From contig JAWZYV010013174.1 of NCBI GenBank assembly GCA_038373885.1, forward strand, positions 744,001 through 808,000: 64,000 nucleotides of DNA, read 5' to 3'. The notes below the pieces were generated by a model. That model had not been told where the DNA came from. It worked only from the letters and a program-made list of their open reading frames with translations, and ran no database searches. This stretch comes from Cheiracanthium punctorium (taxonomy: Eukaryota > Arthropoda > Arachnida > Araneae > Cheiracanthiidae). Made by a program: the position numbers and the translations under genes. Shown one piece after another: positions 24,336 through 35,575 of this stretch. How positions within the stretch are numbered: position 1 is the stretch's first letter; the number at the start of each line of letters is the position of its first letter.

Positions 24336-25015
24336 GTTAGAGCCAGATTCATTTTCTTTGTGGTGTTCATCCCCATGTTCTTAAACCGTTGTTTCGTCTG
24401 GAGGTCGGGTTAGAATCCAGGGAGTGTCCATGTATTATCCTTTAACTGTGTATTTAAACCGTTTGCAGCCGGGGTTTGTTTCTTTGTGGTGTTCCATACC
24501 TGTGTTCTTAAACCGTTGTTCCGTGTGGAAATTGGGTTAGAACCCACGAAGTGTCCATGTTGTAGTATTATTCTTTAACTGTTTTTTTATGCCATTGTTC
24601 CGTCTGGAGGTTGGGTTTGAATGGGGGAATGTCCATAGTCTAGTATTATACTTTAACTGATGTTTTCCTCTGTTTGTTGGGTTCGAATGCAGGTAGTGTA
24701 AATTTTTTTGTGTGTTTTTCTATCAGTGTTCTTAAGTGTTGATTTCGTCTGTTGGTAGGTTTCAAATTATTATTCTGTATCCGTATTTTTAAACTGCAGG
24801 TTCTGTCTATTGTTTGCAGCCAGGGTCCGTTTCTTTGTGGTGTTCCATCCCCGTGTTAAACCGCCTCCGTCTTGAGGTTGGGTTAGAATCCACGGAGTGT
24901 CCATTTGTTATTCTTTGATTCTGTTCTTAAACCGTTTGCAGTCAGTGTTTGTTTCTTTGTGGTGTTACATACCCGTGTTCTTAAACCGTTGTTCCGTCTG
25001 GATGTCGGGGTAGCA

Positions 25016-26062
25016 TAAAGGAGACCATACGTCTTCGAAATTCGAGGACAGTCCCCAAATATAATTTTTTTTTACTTCGTCCCTAAAAATACCTTGACTT
25101 CTTGGCGACGCGAAATGTCCCCAAATTTAAAGATTTGTACTTTTTTCCCCTGAAAGTTTCCGTTTAGTTTATTTCTTTCAGAAAAAATTAAAAAGAAAAA
25201 TAAAACAACTAAAAGCGCCTTCTACTCAGAGAAACAATGAAATTCGATCTCTGAAAACGTTTGTTGTCGTTGTATGTGTAGCGTGTACAGACATTCAATA
25301 AAGTATTCGACTATGAGTCAAATTTTCCATTTCAGTTTTGTTAATGATTAATCACTTTTCAGGAATAACCATGCTTTAAATATGAAGTTGAAGTACGAAA
25401 TTTTTCTTGCACTCAAATACTTTTTTTTAGAGGGTGTAAAATGTTTCACGAGAAATGATCACAAAACGAGCCAATGTAAAAAGCAATGTCTTCTGAAAAA
25501 TACAAATACTATGCCAAGTATTAATTAAATTATGAATAAATTGCAATATTTCAGCATGGTTTGCCTTTCATGTTTCTGGTTTAAGTAAATATTTATAAAT
25601 ACTTCCATTAATTTATTAGAAATAAGAATGCACAATTGATATAAAGAGCTATTAGCCCATTTATGCCTAGTGTCCCTTTTTTGGGACGGCATTTTCGCTA
25701 GTAGTCGAAAACGTTATTTATTTTTCCTAGCCTTTATTCATGAGTACTGAGCCTCAACTCTACAAAATATTTTAACATGACCAAGTAGGATGTTGAAATT
25801 TCGATTTTTATACATAATGATTTTAAAAGAAATCATCCCTTGTTCAAGAAGTTGACATCAGAAATACATCTATTATTTCTGTTATCAGTAAAAATCGAAG
25901 AAAGTCGCAAAAATATCCAGGCACAAATGGGTTAGCATGGTAATATGTTGTGTCCTCGAATAAGTCCCCAAAGATATTTTCTAGTGTCCCCAAATTTTCC
26001 TTGCATTCCAGGACAATGCTTGATTTGTCCCCAAAATACTGTTTAGAAATATGGTCAACTTA
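25016..26062. mobile_element. non-autonomous hAT element, itself interrupted by a piggyBac MITE
   Basis: The left end TAAAGGAGACCATACGTC and the reverse complement of the right end (TAAGTTGACCATATTTC) form an imperfect inverted repeat of the TAGGGTGACCATA type known from hAT elements. It is flanked by an 8-bp duplication with one mismatch: GGGTAGCA at 25008-25015 and GGTTAGCA at 26063-26070. Length is 1047 bp, about 767 bp without the nested MITE. Repeated GTCCCCAAATT motifs lie near both ends. No transposase frame is present. Confidence 0.75.
25656..25931. mobile_element. 276-bp piggyBac-type MITE, copy 1, with TTAG duplication
   Basis: Ends CCCATTTATGCCTAG and, inverted, CCCATTTGTGCCTGG. 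The flanks are TTAG at 25652-25655 and 25932-25935 rather than the canonical TTAA. It is the reverse complement of the element at 57932-58207, with about three differences over 276 bp (near 99% identity). A short terminal palindrome, CCCTTTTTTGGG, lies near the left end. No coding capacity. Nested within the hAT element 25016-26062. Confidence 0.93.
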
Positions 26063-26425
26063 GGTTAGCATCCAGGAAGTGTCCGTGTTGGACTATTATT
26101 CTTCCACTGTTTTCATAACACGTTTTTCCGTAGGATTTGAATCGAGAGAATGTCTATGATGTGGTATTTTTCTTTAACTGTGATCCTAAACTGGTGTTTC
26201 TTTCTGTTGGTTGGTATCGAATGCACATAGGGTCTATTATTGTCTTTTTCTATGGCAGTGTTCTTAAACCTTTGTTTTCCTATGCTGGTTTCTTGAAATG
26301 TAGTTTTTGTCTGCTAGTTTGGCTCGATTGCAGGTTCCATTACTTCATGTTTTTCTCTCACCGTGCTCTTAAACCGTAGTTTTCGCCTGCTAACTGGGTT
26401 CGATCGCAGGCAGCTTCCGCTTTTC

Positions 26426-26790
26426 CAAAACCACGTGAGCGTTACTTCCGTCAGAAAAAATATCTGAGTTACTCTCTAGTTGCGCCTAAAGAAGTTTTAC
26501 TTCAAAAATATGTTTGAAATTTTAATAATGTATATCTTGTACAAAAATTTGCGAGCAGGTTAAGCAAACCAGCTTCAAAATTTAGAGAGGGGTGAAACAA
26601 TATAGAAAATAAAATAGCGACTTAAAACTTATTAAAATTGAAATCTTTACGTTTTTCAGACTTTTAGCTGTTTTTAGTAATTTTAATTTGAATGCTACAC
26701 TGATAGTATTATTGGATTGACATTTTTTGTTGTCTCATTTTCTATATATATAGTATTATGTACCTATGTATGTATGTGTGTGTACACATA
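26426..26790. other. AT-rich spacer
   Basis: Nothing recognised apart from a short TATGTATGTGTG repeat near 26768-26784 that borders the Tc1 element. Confidence 0.5.
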
Positions 26791-26797
26791 TATATTA

Positions 26798-28215
<1,418 letters not shown>

Positions 28216-28424
28216 TATACAAAATAAATATTTTCTACTCCAAATATCTAAAACCCAACACGTTCTTCCGTTTTTAGTGGTATTATGAATATGTTTAATT
28301 CCAAAAGAAAAACTTTTTTAACTCCATCAAAATAATCTGTTTGAAATTTTAGAATCATATCAAAAACATTGCAAGGAAAAAATCTACTAATTTAAAACTA
28401 TGCAAATATACCAATAGGAACGGG

Positions 28425-29251
28425 CAGGGTATGGTGGGGAAAAAATGAATTGAAAACAGACTTTTAATTCATTGGGTTTTTCTGTTAGTAATAAAGTTAA
28501 AATTGCAATATTTTTACGTTTCTTACTGTAATGCATTCATCTCTTTACATGTAAAGATATTCTTTATAATTTTTAGTTTCAAATGGAAAATTATTATACA
28601 TTACAATGACCAGTTTTTACATAAATACGAGGTAAAATGAATATTCTTTGGAGTAAAATGGGTAAATACAATGCAATAGATTAAAAAAAGCTAAATGAAA
28701 AATAAGATATTTTTTAAATTTAATTTATTTTCTGTAAAATAAATATAATAATTTATTTTCTGTAATTTATTTTCTGTAGCTTAAAAATTATTTAAATCAA
28801 TTAATAATATTATAGCCAGACCTGTTAGACTTACGTTCTAGATAAACATTGTGCTTCAACAATCCAGTGTTGAATGGTAACGTGAGGTAAAATGAGTAGG
28901 CATTTCTTTTTTATCAACAATATAAATAGTTTGTTTTTAGATGAGTTTTAAGGTTATATTTTAAGACATTAGCAATTAACATTTATGTTCATTAAAAAGT
29001 TTGCTAGGAGCATCTGGAAGCATTACATTAACTAAATGTAAAAGTATAGCAATTTTACCCCACAACACTAAAACTATTATACAAAGAAAAGTAATTAAAA
29101 AATTCTAATGCTTTTTCTGATCTCTGAGAGTGTATAAACCATGCTAACTAATGTCTCAATATTTGGCTAAAAAGGAATATCATTCAAAAGGAGTTTATTG
29201 ACATTTTTGATCCTAAAAGTAGTACCTACCCATTTTACTTCACCATGCCAG
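28425..29251. mobile_element. possible TIR element with GGTATGGTGGGG ends
   Basis: Left CAGGGTATGGTGGGGAAAAA and right, inverted, CTGGCATGGTGAAGTAAAAT form imperfect inverted repeats. Related GAGGTAAAATGA and GGAGTAAAATGGGTA motifs are scattered inside, and TTTTACCCCAC appears inverted. Length is 827 bp. The interior is A/T-rich and noncoding, and no convincing target duplication was seen. Confidence 0.4.
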
Positions 29252-29755
29252 CAGATAGACATTTTCAATTCTATAAGAAGCAGTAGTCAGAATTTCCTCC
29301 TTATTGTAACATACTTAACTTAGTGTTTGTACTGACTGCAAATAGTCTCCAGATGTTAGCTGTTTTCCTTCTAACTTGGCTTGCTTGAATATTTTCTGAA
29401 ACTGAGCGTCATCGATGCATGGTTGATCCCTAGAGGGGCATGTTGAGTCATTTATTTTTCATTCGCGCCTTCCAAAACTTTCGTTAGTTCACATTGAGGT
29501 GCGCTAACTAAAGCAGTTCAAAATTTTGGGTTGGGATTTAGCAGGGGTAGATGTTAGCAGTTAGCCGTTACACTCAGTGGTTTTAATGCTTAATTGAAGT
29601 ACCAGTTTAATTATTTCATTTTGGGAGAACCATAATTAAAAGAAAAATTGAGGTAAAAGCATAATAGTGCAATGAATTTGTATCATGGTTTATGACATTT
29701 AAATGCAACCGATTTCTCAGAGGTAAAACAAAAAACACAAGATTGTGTTCCACAT
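29252..29755. other. unassigned sequence
   Basis: A moderately GC-richer patch at 29340-29580 with no recognised gene or element end. Confidence 0.45.
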
Positions 29756-29756
29756 A

Positions 29757-31313
29757 CAATGGTAAATTACAGTTTAAGGGGAAAATATACTAGTTTACAC
29801 TGATTTTTCTTTATTGAAAGCAAATTTCAAATACACTTATTTTAGAACGTTAATAATATTTGTAAATAGGTATTTTAATTGATTAAACTAAGTTTTTATG
29901 TGAGCTGTGGTGAAATCCAAAAAAATCATGTTGGACACATTCAATATGTCCGTTGTCATTCATTATGACCTTAATTTTCTTTAAAATCTGATTTATGGCT
30001 GCAGTTAAACATAGTTCATTTTGATAAAATAGTCATTATTTTAAAATCATCTCTAGACGAAGCTCCACAATCTTTTCTTGAGGATTCCCTCAAAAATTTT
30101 ACATATCCTACAACATCCTGTGTGTGAACCGAGAATGTCTTGAATGTTATATCCCAGACATTTTGAGTCACTTTGGATTTGTAAACATAAAAACTGAAAT
30201 TCTTTGTTAGAAAGGCACGTAAATTAAAAATAGGACTAAAGAATTTTGATAAGACTAGCCTCTATTGGTAGAAACATTATTCAGTGTGGTTCACAGGAAA
30301 ATACGATTTTGTGCTCAAAGTTAATATAAGTTCAGTTTTCCTTAAACTGATATTATCGTAACTAACAAAGTAACAAAGATTTGTTTAATCAAATAATTGG
30401 CAAGTTTAACAAAAAATATTTATTACTTTTCGATGTAGAAGCTTTCAAATGCTTTAGTGTTCTTAACTGCAATTGTAACACAACCCATATGCAAGTGAAA
30501 TATTTATGCCAACTGTGATTGTACGAAATAAAATTAAATGCCTATATTGATCTAAGGTTTATTTACTTGTCACTGAAACAAAGAAACTTAATCATTTGTA
30601 TGAAGATTCATAACAGACATTTAACTCTTAATGATAAATCTAAATCTCATGTGCCCCATCCTCCGCTCACATTTAAATGTAAATTTTGCACATTCTGTTT
30701 TCTATGTATCGTATCTATCTTCTGTTTTATTCTCTCATTTCTCTGCCTTCCTTCTTGTGTATAGGCTGGCACTCATGCAGCTGATGAAGGATGGATCTTT
30801 TGTACCACCCGAAAAGCGCTCCTTTCCTATTTTTAACTTATTTGAGTTTCTAACAAATAATTTAAATTTTTATATTTTCAAATTCTAAGTGACTCAAAGT
30901 GTGTGGGATGTCACATCAAGACATTTTCAGTTCACACACAGCATGTTCAAAGATGTGTAAAACTCGTGACAGAATCTCCAAAAAAAATTTGGTGAGCTGA
31001 GTCTAGAAAGGATTCTATAAGAATGTTTGCGCTATCAAAATTAATCATGTCTAACTTCAATCGTAAATCATATTCAAAATGACTTTACACTAAGAATAAA
31101 TGAAATGAAGATGTTCAATTGTCTCCACCATGATATTCTTAGATTTACAACTGTTCATATAAAAACTTAGTTTTATCAATTAAGAATAATCTGTTTACAA
31201 ATATTACTAATGTTCTAAAATAATTGGATTCTAAACTTGTATTCAATAAAGAAAAAAAAAATGCAAATTTGTAATCCTTTCCTTTTAACTGTAATCTACT
31301 CATTGAATGTAAA
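29757..31313. repeat. ~500-bp diverged inverted repeat around a ~550-bp spacer
   Basis: The arm at about 29757-30245 can be followed, reverse-complemented, through 31313-30800. Shared blocks in order include TTATTTTAGAACRTTARTAA, AAACTAAGTTTTTAT, GTGTGTGAAC, AATGTCTTGA, TTTGAGTCACT and TTTGTTAGAAA. Identity is moderate, so the structure is old. The outer limits are fuzzy. It could be a decayed long-inverted-repeat transposon or two inverted copies of one repeat. No clear coding frame crosses either arm. Confidence 0.7.
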
Positions 31314-31367
31314 TTTTTATCAAAAACTCATTAAATTTTTAGGGAATGCGCAGCCAAAGATTTTTGA

Positions 31368-31760
31368 TGGATTTAAATAATGTTTGAACGATGCTTTTTG
31401 TGGTTCGATTACATAAGAATTCGAGTTATTAGATTAAAAAACAAGCTAATATAAAGATGTTAAAAATTACCGTAAAAACATCAATTTTTCCAAATTTCCA
31501 CCAACTTTAGGACAAATGCACGACTGGAAGATAGAAACGGATCTTATTTCTTTTTTGACGATTTAAATAATGTCTGAGTTTGTTTGGTTGTTTTTTTTTT
31601 TTTGGGGGGGGGGGGGTTGTTCGAATACATAAGAATTTGAGTTATTATATACAGAAAGAAGCTAATTTCAAAATGATAAGAGTAACCGTAAAAATGTTAG
31701 TTTTTCTAAATTCCTGCAAACTTATAGCAGATGCGCAATCGGAATATATAAACCTATTTT
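31368..31760 (+). repeat. two tandem ~188-bp units
   Basis: GATTTAAATAATGTTTGAAC at about 31370 recurs as GATTTAAATAATGTCTGAGT at about 31560. Each is followed by ACATAAGAATTYGAGTTATT and a GTAACCGTAAAAATGTTAG-like block, and ends in a CGGATCTTATTTCTTTTTT-like block. The second unit contains a T run and G run (31590-31617). Confidence 0.8.
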
Positions 31761-31871
31761 ATTTCTTTTTTGGGATCTTTTTTACTCAACGCAAATTCGC
31801 AACTTTTCCGCTGTATTAGGAGTTGAAAGAAAGAATTTCTGTTTTTTTAGACCTAACCTAATGGATAAATC

Positions 31872-32455
31872 AGCTGTAAAACTACTTTTACCTTCATAAC
31901 CGTTGCCCTACGATAACGAAAACGTGCTTCCGACAGAGTTTAGGCAGTGTGCCATTCTTAACTCACCTGAAAAACTACTTTTACCTTCATAACCATTGCC
32001 CAGTGAGAAAGAAAAAGTACTTCCAACGGAGTTTAGGCAGTGTGCTATGGATGACTCACCTGTAAAACTACTTTTACCTTCATAACCGTTGCCAGGCGAA
32101 AAAGAAAAAGTACTTCCGACAGAGTTTAGACAGTGTGCAATTGTTAACTCACCTGTAAAACCACTTTTACCTTCATAACCATTGCCCTGCAAGAAAGAAG
32201 GCAACGTGCAATGGATGACTCACCTGTAAAACTACTTTTACCTTCATAACCATTGCCCTGCAAGAAAGAAGAAGTACTTCCGATGGAGTTTAGGCAGTGC
32301 GTAATGGATAACTCACCTGTAAAACTTCTTTTACCTTCATAACCATTGCCCTGCAAGAAAGAAAAAGTACTTCCGACGGAGTTTAGGCAGTGTGCAATGG
32401 ATGACTCACCTGTAAAACTACTTTTATCTTTATAACCATTGCCACGCGAAAAGAA
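31872..32455 (-). repeat. 93-bp minisatellite with splice-site-like unit borders
   Basis: Seven units on the minus strand. Spacing is 92-94 bp, except one of 70 bp caused by an internal deletion. Each unit has a conserved 34-nt block, GGCAATGGTTATGAAGGTAA then AAGTAGTTTTACAG. Six of seven blocks are followed by GTGAGT, a consensus 5' splice site. Three are preceded by TTTCTTTCTTGCAG, a consensus 3' splice site. Because 93 is a multiple of three, the minus strand also stays open as a 31-residue repeat (GNGYEGKSSFTGE...IAHCLNSVGSTFSF) over 31908-32204 and 32144-32356. It could be tandemly duplicated micro-exons, a coding repeat, or a neutral minisatellite born from an exon border. I cannot tell which. 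Confidence 0.8.
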
Positions 32456-32469
32456 AAAGTGTTTCCGAA

Positions 32470-32995
32470 GGAGTTGAGTCTTGATGGTGTGGTAACACTT
32501 ACTTCGTTTATTTGATTATGCTGTATTTCACCTTATTACAAGAAAGAACTTGCTGATGTCTCTTTAATAAATAAGGGAATATAAATGCATGTGCATATGT
32601 GTGTGTAGAGGCAGAGAGATTCCTAAAAGAACTTTTATTTATAAACATGTTCAAACCTCAAATTAATCTATGTAAACATAAGTAAACTACTTACTTCATA
32701 ATAAATATTCATATATTTATTTACATTAATAAAAACAGAGCATGATTTTCAAAAGTTTTTATGTCTGTGTGTGCGTAACACATTTATAAAGTAATCTTTT
32801 TATTTATTATGCCAGGAGGAAACGGCAAGCACTATCCTCGGTACACTACAGTACTGAAATTCCTCCTTGTAAAATTCCTCCGCACATTTCTAAAGAGTGA
32901 ATCGACCTGAGTTCCCTGGAAATCGACTAAGAGCCTCGTCTATTCATTCCCTAAGCAAGTATCCGAGATAAGGGACGAGAGAAGAAAGCACTGTA
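32470..32995. other. unassigned sequence
   Basis: A moderately AT-rich stretch with no recognised element. The last 100 bp are GC-richer and lead into the exon-like repeat copy. Confidence 0.4.
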
Positions 32996-32997
32996 AG

Positions 32998-33165
32998 AAG
33001 AAAAGTCGGCCCCACCCGCTTCGGTGGATTTGGAAGGAGAGGTCATTAGTTTTGGTGGTGCGAGCTGCCTCGCTTCAGTGTCCCATTGTTGAAAGGAGAC
33101 AATCTGCCGAGATCGATCAATCAGTGGTCCGTCCAGATGGTCGGGCAGTCTAAATTAGGAAATAT
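32998..33165 (+). repeat. dispersed repeat or exon-like block, copy 2
   Basis: Counterpart of 17390-17555 in the same orientation, with the same motif order from AAGAAGAAAAGTCGGCCCCA to CTAAATTAGGAAAT. It is G+C-rich relative to its surroundings. One frame reads RPHPLRW...EIDQSVVRPDG and stops at the position corresponding to the stop in the other copy. A one-base indel separates the copies in the middle, which argues against both being functional coding exons. Confidence 0.45.
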
Positions 33166-33179
33166 CACTGATTAAACAG

Positions 33180-34030
33180 GCGGCATGAGGGATAGAAGAA
33201 GAAAAAAAAAAGAAAATTTGTGGTTGAAGTATGCAGCTTGATGCATGAGTGTTATATGTTTTTGAGAATTGTGAATTCATTTGATTTAATTAGTATCGTA
33301 CATCTTGACGCATGCGTGTTCTATTTTAAAAGAACTACTAATTCATTTCATTTAATTAACATTATAAGACATGTGAAGGTACATTGGCGTCAGCTTTCCT
33401 GATTTTTGAAAAAAAACGAGGAGTTGTACAGCTTATTTTATTCTTCAACGTATTTTTCTAATTTTGGGAATTTGTACAACTTAAAATATTGTATACCCTA
33501 GATTCCTACCTCGACTGCTTTTACCATTAATTCATTTGAGAAGATTGCTTTTTTTTTGATCAGAGTAGTGTATCCGTCATAAAGAATTTAAAGAGATTCC
33601 GTAAATGAAAGCTAGTTCGCTAAAAATTCTTTTTTTTTTACCTTATAAGCAAACACATTTTAAAACCTAGCGTATAATGTGAAATGATTCATAAAAAGAT
33701 GTAAAAAAATATCCTTATATCTACTTTGAACTTACTAAAAGTAATTCTGTTTATCCGAATTCTTTATATTTATTACTTTTTTAAACAATTTAATCTAGGT
33801 TTATCCAAATGGTGCATACGTTCTGAACACATTGTTGTAATTCCATGGGTATTTAAATAATACACGCCTATAAATTGTACATAGTTACAAGGAATAGATA
33901 AGAGTGAACTTTCATTTTAATGAAAGCTGCAGTTTTCTGTGGTGAAATAACATTCTTTTTTATGATAAGCGAATGTTTAAAATTTAAGCAGCTGTAAAGC
34001 AAAATGGCGTAATTCAGGTATAGGTAAAAG
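33180..34030. other. AT-rich intergenic sequence
   Basis: Contains an internal partial duplication near 33219-33362: GTTGAAGTATGCAGCTTGAT against ATCTTGACGCATGCGTGTT, each followed by AATTCATTTNATTTAATTA. No gene is supported. Confidence 0.5.
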
Positions 34031-34205
34031 TTAGCCCTGCTGTTCTGTTTGCATTTGAGCCACGTGTGAAGCGTTCAGGTCAATATGACCTGATACAGAA
34101 AACTAACCAATCTTGCAGAAAATGGCTGGTGCCATTTAAGAAATGGTCTGAAAAATGGTAGTGTAAATTGTCCTAAGTTATAAGATTTGAAAAAAAATAT
34201 CATAT

Positions 34206-34684
34206 CAGTGTTTTCATTATGGGAAAAAATGGGTGAGAATTTCTCACCATTTCCCCACAACTGAGTGAGATTAAAAAAAAAATAGGTGAGAATTTTTTAC
34301 TATGGATGTGAGTTGGGTAAATACCCAGTGGACAAGGTATATATAAATGGGTACTTATTCTGGCCTCGGGTAAACATTAAAAATCAGGGTATTTATGAAT
34401 TTTAGTTATTTTTATAGCATGTAACTGGTCCTCCAAGTCTGTAAGTCAGGCCTAGTTACATGCAAAAAAAAGTTAACTGCGAGAATTTTAAGTATATAAC
34501 CTCTTTATGAAAAATGGAAGCATGCCCGACGTTTAAAAAAAAAATGCCCAAATCTTCCGAAATGCGAGAATTTTGCGCAGAATGAAACCGATTTGTAGGG
34601 TGCGCGAATTTCTCGCAGTAATAATTTTTTAATGCGAGAAAAAGAAGAAAAATGCGAGATTCTCGCGCTGTAGTGAAAACACTG
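34206..34684. mobile_element. hAT-type insertion with repeated GCGAGAAT motifs
   Basis: Left end CAGTGTTTTCATTATGG and, inverted, right end CAGTGTTTTCACTACAG. It interrupts the piggyBac transposase between HNIT and the FFTSYNLG-type motif. A 5-bp direct repeat CATAT borders it; a full 8-bp duplication is not visible. Inside are many GCGAGAATT or GTGAGAATT motifs and palindromes such as GGTGAGAATTTCTCACC and GCGAGATTCTCGC, which could be transposase-binding repeats. Confidence 0.75.
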
Positions 34685-34860
34685 CATATGTAATATTGTG
34701 GCCTGAATACCCATAAGTAAGATAACACACTACTCGCATTCCCTGATTTTTCTCTGGCTTTGACCCTTGTTGTTTTCTCGTGTAAATTTGTGTTTTCAGT
34801 ACATACGAAGTTTTAGTGTCACAGTCCATATTTTGATCACATACTTAGATGGCTTATTTG

Positions 34861-35013
34861 TAGGGATGGACGCGAGACGAGACAGAGATTTACAGCTTTT
34901 TGCGAGACGAGACAAACATTTTAAACATTAAAATATAGGGATTTTGCGAGACGAGACAAAGCGTTTAGGCTGTTTTGCGAGACGCCTATTTTTCCATCTC
35001 GCGTTCATCCCTA
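34861..35013 (+). mobile_element. hAT MITE, GAGACG-rich family, copy 2
   Basis: A 153-bp element starting TAGGGATGGACGCGAGACGA and ending with GCGTTCATCCCTA. It is flanked by a perfect 8-bp duplication, CTTATTTG, at 34853-34860 and 35014-35021. The interior consists of three TTTTGCGAGACGAGACA-like direct repeats with short linkers. It lies in the piggyBac pseudogene next to a (TA)n tract (35022-35040). Confidence 0.93.
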
Positions 35014-35021
35014 CTTATTTG

Positions 35022-35040
35022 GTATATATATATATATATA
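35022..35040. repeat. (TA)n microsatellite
   Basis: Short TA run between the MITE duplication and the piggyBac coding remnant. Confidence 0.85.
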
Positions 35041-35464
35041 GTTTCATTCGGGTTACATAATTTTGGTAGAATATCTATCCACTTTCCCAGATATCTCAAC
35101 CTGCAGCTAATTTATTTAAATTTCTTTTTTTTTTTTTTGACGAGTGGATTTATTATCAAAACGAATAACTCTCTATATAGTGCAAATGTTTTGAGGGACA
35201 TTGTCGCTCGGAATATATTTCTGCCAGTTTCTTTATCCATAAGCTTTTTGTTGATTCCCCATATGATTTATAAACTCCAGCTAACAATAATAATTCAATA
35301 TATGCTTGGAAAGTTTTACTTTCAATATTTTTCCTCTTTTTTTTCCATAAACCTTTTTCAATATTAGTCACTTTCATGATTTCTTTTTAAAATCTACAAT
35401 TGAAAACAACCTCAAATGTACTTTTTTGGTCTGTTACCTTTTCTGTTGCATATCTTGTGATCCC

Positions 35465-35575
35465 TAGACAGAGATTTACAGCTTTTTTGCGAGACGAGAC
35501 AGCATTTTTAACATTATGATATAGGGATTTTTGCGAGACGAGAGACACCAATTTTTCGTCTCGCGTCCATCCCTA
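35465..35575 (+). mobile_element. hAT MITE, GAGACG-rich family, copy 3, left-truncated
   Basis: Begins TAGACAGAGATTTACAGC, lacking roughly the first 20 bp present in copy 2. It ends CGTCTCGCGTCCATCCCTA. It has two internal TTTTGCGAGACGAGA repeats, and its orientation matches copy 2. No matching 8-bp duplication is seen, as expected after loss of the left end. It interrupts the piggyBac pseudogene between its N-terminal and catalytic segments. Confidence 0.88.

Larger units (their letters stand above)
24340..26425 (+). repeat. tandem array of tRNA B-box-like units, interrupted by a hAT element
   Basis: About twelve diverged units of roughly 65-130 bp. The core is CTTAAACCGTTGTTCCGTCT, GGAGGTCGGGTTAGAATCCA, GGGAGTGTCCATGT, then TATTATTCTTTAACTGT. 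The GGGTTAGAATCCAGG and GGGTTCGAATGCAGG portions resemble the RNA polymerase III B box (GGTTCGANNCC). Matching A boxes are not evident, so these are not tRNA genes. Units occur at 24340-25007 and 26063-26425; the gap is a 1047-bp hAT insertion. The origin may be a tandemly amplified SINE or tRNA fragment. Confidence 0.75.

Noticed and set aside
24340..25010. A cluster of tRNA genes based on repeated GGTTNGAATCC motifs
   Set aside because: No A box, acceptor stem or anticodon arm can be matched upstream of the motifs.
30765..30825. CTGATGA ... GAAA spacing resembling a hammerhead ribozyme core
   Set aside because: A weak stem II is possible between the two motifs, but I could not find matching strands for stems I and III or a properly placed cleavage triplet. 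The resemblance is probably chance.
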